From: Thermoleophilia bacterium
GTDB taxonomy: Bacteria; Actinomycetota; Thermoleophilia; Gaiellales; SKUG01
DNA length: 35,694 nucleotides
NCBI GenBank assembly: GCA_025964435.1
Contig: JAOPYV010000177.1
Location: 1-35,694 of the forward strand
Direction of reading: 5' to 3'
Shown here one piece after another: positions 29,152 through 35,694 of this stretch; the first letter of the stretch is position 1; every line of letters begins with the position of its first letter. The position numbers and the translations under genes were made by a program. The notes beneath the pieces are model-generated. The model ran no database searches. It was not told the DNA's origin and was given only the letters and a program-made list of their open reading frames with translations.

Positions 29152-29997
29152 ATGCACGTACCTTCACGCAACAACCAGCAGCAGCACCATGCCGTGCTCC
29201 GCATCGAGTACGACGGCACCCCGTTCAGCGGCTGGGTGCGCCAGCCCGACCGCAGCACGATCGAGGGCGAGCTGCTCGCCGCATTCGCCGCGCTCGGCTG
29301 CACCCAGGTCGAGCTGCGCTGTGCCGGGCGCACCGACGCCGGCGTGCATGCGACGGCGCAGGTCGCCGATGCCAAGTACGTGGGCGCGGTTCCGCCCGAA
29401 CGGCTGCCGCGTGCCCTGGCGCGGGTCCTGCCGGACGAGCTGGCGATCGTCGCTGCGATGACGGCTCCGCTCGGCTTCAACGCGCGGTCCGATGCGACGT
29501 CGCGGGCCTACGAGTACCGCATCCTCACGCGCAGCATCCACAGCCCGGTCCGGGCGACGCGCGTGCTGCACCATCCGCGGCCGCTGGATCGCGACCTGCT
29601 CGACGCTGCCGCGGCTGCGGTCATCGGCCAGCACACCTTCAGCACCTTCACGCCGGCGCGCTCCGAGCACACCTACTTCGAGCGCACGATCGTGACGAGC
29701 CGCTTCATCGACCGCGGCGACGAGCTGATCTACGAGGTGCGTGCCAACGCCTTCCTGCGGCGGATGGTGCGGATGCTCGTCGGCACGATGCTCGCGGTCG
29801 GGCGGGGCGAGCTGACCCTCGAGGAATTCATTCCGCTGCTCGAGGGTGATCCGCGCAGCGAGGCGATCACGACGGCGCTGCCGCATGCGCTCTGCCTCGT
29901 CGACGTGACGTGGGAGCCCTTCGCGGGCCTGCCACTTCCGCCGAATTGGCGCCTGGAGCGTCCGGGCCGACCGCATGCTTTTCCAACGACGGGGTAG
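29152..29997 (+). CDS. truA: tRNA pseudouridine synthase A
   Basis: TruA converts uridines 38-40 of the tRNA anticodon stem to pseudouridine. The 281-aa protein has RIEYDGTPFSGWVRQP, the catalytic GRTDAGVHA with Asp62, NARSDATSRAYEYRI and the C-terminal NAFLRRMVRMLVG, all standard. It follows the EcfA-EcfT gene by 20 nt in the same direction. The last ~15 residues are Arg/Pro-rich and not part of the fold. Confidence 0.96.
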   Translation: MHVPSRNNQQQHHAVLRIEYDGTPFSGWVRQPDRSTIEGELLAAFAALGCTQVELRCAGRTDAGVHATAQVADAKYVGAVPPERLPRALARVLPDELAIVAAMTAPLGFNARSDATSRAYEYRILTRSIHSPVRATRVLHHPRPLDRDLLDAAAAAVIGQHTFSTFTPARSEHTYFERTIVTSRFIDRGDELIYEVRANAFLRRMVRMLVGTMLAVGRGELTLEEFIPLLEGDPRSEAITTALPHALCLVDVTWEPFAGLPLPPNWRLERPGRPHAFPTTG

Positions 29998-30038
29998 CGA
30001 CTGCGGGCCCGATCGTTTCGATGCCCCAAGGAGCCACC

Positions 30039-30755
30039 ATGTCCGCCGTCACTGCCCTGACGACGCCCAGTGAAATCAGTCGTGCTGCGGCGCTCGCGCG
30101 CGGACCTCACGCCTGCCCCATGTGTGAGGCACCGACGTGGACCGAGCCGCCCGTTCCATGGACGGGACTGCGCGACTACGTCGCCCGCTGCACGAGCTGT
30201 GAGCGCCCGATCCAGGTCCGCATCGACCAGGACCGTGTCGTCCGGCAGGCCGACCGCCGCCGCCCACCGCGCCGCGTCGACGACCGCATCGACCGCTTCC
30301 TCGACGACCGCGGCACCGGGGCCTTCCCGCGCCGCCTCGCCGCCTCGACCGTGCTGCTCGTCCTGTACCTCGGCGTCGTCGCCCAGCTGGGCGTGAGTGG
30401 CGGGTTCTTCGTCCTCGCCGCACTGCCGGGCATCGTCGGCGCAGCACTCTTCGGCCCGGTGCTGGTGGCATCGAGCCTGCATCTCGTCCTGGGCTCGGCA
30501 CTGGCGCTGCAGCGGCGGCCCCTGGATCGACCGGTCGAGGTCGACCCGGCGCGCTGGGACCAATGGGTGCGCGAGGAGCGTCGCCGCAGCCTCGAGCGCG
30601 CCGAACAGCCGGAAGCGGTCTTCGCGGAGCTGGAGCGCGTGCTCGACCCGCGCGAGCTCCGCCGAGTCCGTGCGCTCGCAGTGCGCGGCGAGGTGCCGGT
30701 CGAGAACCTCGACGACCTGCTCACGTTTCGACGGAGCTGGACCAGCGTCGCCTGA
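30039..30755 (+). CDS. Zinc-ribbon membrane protein of unknown function
   Basis: Not recognised. The 238-aa protein has two Cys pairs, CPMC (about 26-29) and CTSC (about 51-54), that form a likely zinc ribbon. A very Arg-rich segment follows (about 70-100), then two membrane helices (about 103-120 and 125-150), and finally a charged helical C-terminal domain of about 80 residues. It starts at the ATG after AAGGAG and lies between truA and surE. Confidence 0.75.
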   Translation: MSAVTALTTPSEISRAAALARGPHACPMCEAPTWTEPPVPWTGLRDYVARCTSCERPIQVRIDQDRVVRQADRRRPPRRVDDRIDRFLDDRGTGAFPRRLAASTVLLVLYLGVVAQLGVSGGFFVLAALPGIVGAALFGPVLVASSLHLVLGSALALQRRPLDRPVEVDPARWDQWVREERRRSLERAEQPEAVFAELERVLDPRELRRVRALAVRGEVPVENLDDLLTFRRSWTSVA

Positions 30756-30767
30756 GCGCGGAGTGGG

Positions 30768-30773
30768 TAGGCT
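30768..30773 (+). promoter_or_regulatory. Possible leaderless promoter of surE
   Basis: TAGGCT followed by 6 nt and the GTG start of surE, the same box and nearly the same spacing as in front of the methyltransferase gene at 13923. No clear -35 box. Confidence 0.4.
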
Positions 30774-30779
30774 CGACGG

Positions 30780-33732
<2,953 letters not shown>

Positions 33733-33737
33733 CACCC

Positions 33738-33782
33738 GCCGCGCATCCGCCGGGCCGCGCATCCGCCGGGCCGCGCATCCGC
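33738..33782. repeat. 16-bp tandem repeat, 2.8 copies, just after ligA
   Basis: GCCGCGCATCCGCCGG occurs twice in tandem (33738-33753, 33754-33769), followed by its first 13 bases (33770-33782). The copies are identical. It begins 5 bp after the ligA stop. Confidence 0.85.
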
Positions 33783-33793
33783 AAATACTGGGC

Positions 33794-33840
33794 ACGTGAC
33801 GAACCTGAAGACCCAATGTGCGCCTTCAGGTTCCTCACGT
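33794..33840. terminator. Bidirectional terminator between ligA and the PBP4 gene
   Basis: A 17-position stem with one mismatch: ACGTGA (33794-33799) with TCACGT (33835-33840) and GAACCTGAAG (33801-33810) with CTTCAGGTTC (33824-33833). The mismatch is C.C on the plus strand and G.G on the minus strand. It is placed between two converging genes. Confidence 0.65.
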
Positions 33841-33853
33841 CCCCGCAGAGGAC

Positions 33854-33890
33854 CGGGAGCGCGAGCCAGGCGCGCGGGGGCGTGCTCCCG
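33854..33890 (-). terminator. Possible terminator of the PBP4 gene
   Basis: CGGGAGC (33854-33860) pairs with GCTCCCG (33884-33890), extended inward by three more pairs including a G-T wobble. It lies 14 nt beyond the stop of the minus-strand gene. No U-run. Confidence 0.4.
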
Positions 33891-33904
33891 ATTGACCGCG
33901 CCTT

Positions 33905-35209
33905 CTAGCGCACGAGCGTCATCGCGACGCGATCCTGGAGCCGCCGAGCAGCGGTGTAGGAGACCTGCGAGCCGATCGGGTTGCTCGTCACGACGACGAA
34001 GCCATACCGGTTGGTGCCGCCGAGTCGCGTGGAGAATCCGGCCAGTGCCGACACGTGGCGCAGCGTGCCGGTCTTCGCTGAGATGCGGTTGCGGTAGGGC
34101 CAGGTCGACATGCGGCGACGGATCGTGCCGGCCACGCCGGAGCGGCTGAGCGAATCGATCCACTCGGAGCTCCAGCTGGCTTGCGCGCCGATGCCGAGCA
34201 CGTGGCTCAGGAGCCGACCGGTGACCCGGTTGCCGTAGGCAAGTCCCGAGCCGTCGACCCATGTCAGTCGCGTGACGTCGACTCCGAGGTCGTCGAGCAC
34301 GACGCGACCAGCGCGCCGACCGTCGGCGGTGGTTCCCTTGCCGGGCCCGTAGACGCTGCGGCCCAGGTCCTTGAGCAGCATCTCGGCGTAGAAGTTGTCG
34401 CTGGAGCGATTGAGGTGGCGCAGCAGCACGCGCAGCGGCGGGCTCTCGATCGTGCCCGCCTCGACCGCGAACGTCGGCAGGCTGCCAGCACGTGGCGCGC
34501 CGATGACCTCGATGCCCGCACGTTCGAAGAGTCCGTGCAGGATGGCGCCCGCACGGACGTCGGGGGTTCGCGTGGAACCGGACCCGATCCAGCGTCCCAC
34601 CTGCGACTGGTTGACGGTCAGTGCGCCCAGGGCGCCGGTCTCCTCGAAGCGGAAGTGGCTCGGCCACTCGCGCACGTAGCGCTCGGAGTCGAGGTAGTCG
34701 TCGACGACGAAGATGCGGCCCGCGACGGTCGTCACGCCGAGCTTCTGCAGCGGGGCGATGAGGCCGGCGATGTTCGTGCCGGAGGTCACGGACCCGTAGT
34801 TGTCGCGCGCGAAGCCGGCCGTCGAGAGGCTCGGGTCGCCGCCTCCCACGACGTACAGGCTGCCGAGCCATCGCGTGGGGTCGGCGGGATCGATCGTGCC
34901 CGTCGTCCAGATGCTCGTCTCGAACCGGTGGTCGCCACCGAAGTGCGCGAGGACGGCCGCGCTCGTCAGGAGCTTCATCGTCGATGCCGGCGTAACCGGT
35001 CGGTCCGCGTTGCGCGTGTAGATGACCTCACGGGTCTGCTGGTCCCACGCGATGACGGAGGTGGTCCCTCGCACGGGGCTCGCCTGGACCTCGCGCGCGA
35101 TGCGTGTCGCGAGTGGTGCTGCGGAGGCCGCGGGTGCGGCGCCTGCCCAGACCAGCGATGTCAGCAGCAGCGCCGCAAGCAGGCGCGGCAGGGTCGTTCG
35201 GCTCGTCAT
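33905..35209 (-). CDS. dacB: D-alanyl-D-alanine carboxypeptidase/endopeptidase (PBP4 type, S13)
   Basis: A penicillin-binding protein that trims or cuts peptidoglycan peptides outside the membrane. The 434-aa protein has a signal peptide (about 1-30, cut after ASA), the nucleophile motif STMK (SxxK), the SSDN motif (SxN) and the KTG triad in RISAKTGTL. An inserted domain between SxxK and SxN is typical for S13. The ATG overlaps the stop of the upstream response regulator as ATGA, so the pair is translationally coupled. Longer frames upstream belong to the regulator region. Confidence 0.94.
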   Translation of the reverse strand: MTSRTTLPRLLAALLLTSLVWAGAAPAASAAPLATRIAREVQASPVRGTTSVIAWDQQTREVIYTRNADRPVTPASTMKLLTSAAVLAHFGGDHRFETSIWTTGTIDPADPTRWLGSLYVVGGGDPSLSTAGFARDNYGSVTSGTNIAGLIAPLQKLGVTTVAGRIFVVDDYLDSERYVREWPSHFRFEETGALGALTVNQSQVGRWIGSGSTRTPDVRAGAILHGLFERAGIEVIGAPRAGSLPTFAVEAGTIESPPLRVLLRHLNRSSDNFYAEMLLKDLGRSVYGPGKGTTADGRRAGRVVLDDLGVDVTRLTWVDGSGLAYGNRVTGRLLSHVLGIGAQASWSSEWIDSLSRSGVAGTIRRRMSTWPYRNRISAKTGTLRHVSALAGFSTRLGGTNRYGFVVVTSNPIGSQVSYTAARRLQDRVAMTLVR

Positions 35210-35694
35210 GCAATTCCCGTTCGAACGGCGAACACGGCCGCCTGGACGCGATTGGTGAGCTCGAGCTTCATGAGGATGCTCGAGACGTGGTTCTTCACCG
35301 TCTTGCCGCTGATGCCTAGCCGCGCGGCGATCTCGTTGTTGTCGAGGCCCTCGGCGACGTGTCGCAGCACCTCGATCTCGCGCTCGCTCATGTCGATGCG
35401 GGGCTGGATCGGCAGGTTGCCCGTGCGCACGAAGTCGGCCACGGTGACCTGTACCTCGGGCTGCATCCACGCCGAGCCTCGGCGCACTGCCTCGATCGCC
35501 GCGGCGACGTCCTCGACCGGAGCGCCCTTGAAGACGTAGCCACGTGCGCCCGCGCGGATGGCGCGGAAGACGTCGGTGCGATCGTGCGACCGCGTGAACA
35601 TGATCAGGCCCATGTCCGGCAGCAGCTCCGCGAAGGATTCGACGATCGGTGCGGTCGACGTGCCCTCGACGGACGCGGTGTCGATGAGCGCCAC
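35206..35694 (-). CDS. NarL/LuxR-type response regulator, N terminus beyond the right edge
   Basis: The visible 162 residues cover the second half of a receiver domain (a VALID segment whose Asp is the likely phosphoacceptor, then MFTRS with the conserved Thr and YVFKG with the conserved Lys) and a complete GerE/LuxR DNA-binding domain (SEREIEVLRHVAEGLDNNEI, KTVKNHVSSILMKL). The frame is open to the window edge, so about 50 residues are missing. The 4-nt overlap with the PBP4 gene suggests they are co-expressed, with the regulator perhaps controlling cell-wall functions. The cognate kinase is not in the window. Confidence 0.9.
   Translation of the reverse strand: MALIDTASVEGTSTAPIVESFAELLPDMGLIMFTRSHDRTDVFRAIRAGARGYVFKGAPVEDVAAAIEAVRRGSAWMQPEVQVTVADFVRTGNLPIQPRIDMSEREIEVLRHVAEGLDNNEIAARLGISGKTVKNHVSSILMKLELTNRVQAAVFAVRTGIA

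Noticed and set aside
33738-33782. Tandem repeats as a CRISPR array
   Set aside because: The units are only 16 bp, directly adjacent, with no spacers and no cas genes nearby.

Overview
The window looks like the chromosome of a motile, very GC-rich actinobacterium. Thermoleophilia (Solirubrobacterales/Patulibacter-like) is my best guess. I base this on codon bias, actinobacterial gene families (Abhydrolase_9-type hydrolase, CwlM-like amidase, ECF transporter), possible leaderless starts with a TANNNT box, and a divergent flagellar export/basal-body cluster. The lineage is inferred, not demonstrated.

Layout. Positions 1-19931 are a flagellar cluster, almost all on the minus strand. Read in the direction of transcription it runs: fliA-like sigma, small membrane protein, flgB-flgC-fliE-fliF-fliG-like-fliH, an inserted non-flagellar block (ECF sigma, ogt, DNA adenine methyltransferase), fliI, fliJ-fliK, fliM-fliN-fliO, fliP-fliQ-fliR-flhB, flhA, and the first codons of another gene running off the left edge. 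Rod, MS ring, C ring and the type III export gate are encoded here. No hook, filament, stator (motAB) or chemotaxis gene is visible. Seven promoters share an unusually strong common sequence and divide the cluster into seven transcription units. Most unit boundaries carry hairpins, several of which belong to two repeat families.

Positions 20134-25683 hold two DcrB/DUF1795-like proteins around a GT39-like membrane glycosyltransferase, a membrane-anchored alpha/beta hydrolase and a lipoprotein N-acetylmuramoyl-L-alanine amidase. A membrane-anchored Ala/Pro/Lys-rich protein of unknown function follows at 25698-26576.

Positions 26686-33732, on the plus strand, are mostly housekeeping: an ECF transporter module (an ATPase, then an ATPase fused to EcfT), truA, a zinc-ribbon membrane protein, surE and ligA. 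The right end (33905-35694, minus strand) has a PBP4-type D-Ala-D-Ala carboxypeptidase translationally coupled to a NarL/LuxR response regulator that is cut by the window edge.

Most notable: (i) a divergent flagellar motor, with a FliG-like protein lacking the torque domain, FliM without its CheY-binding and FliG-binding motifs, FliN with repeated Trp-Asp motifs, and FlhB with NPTE in place of NPTH; (ii) a hairpin family with an invariant-length 26-nt core and interchangeable outer stems; (iii) a shared flagellar promoter sequence beside a FliA-like sigma factor with a shortened region 3; (iv) a 168-bp inverted-repeat element; (v) DcrB/Eag-like proteins near a TM-hydrolase.
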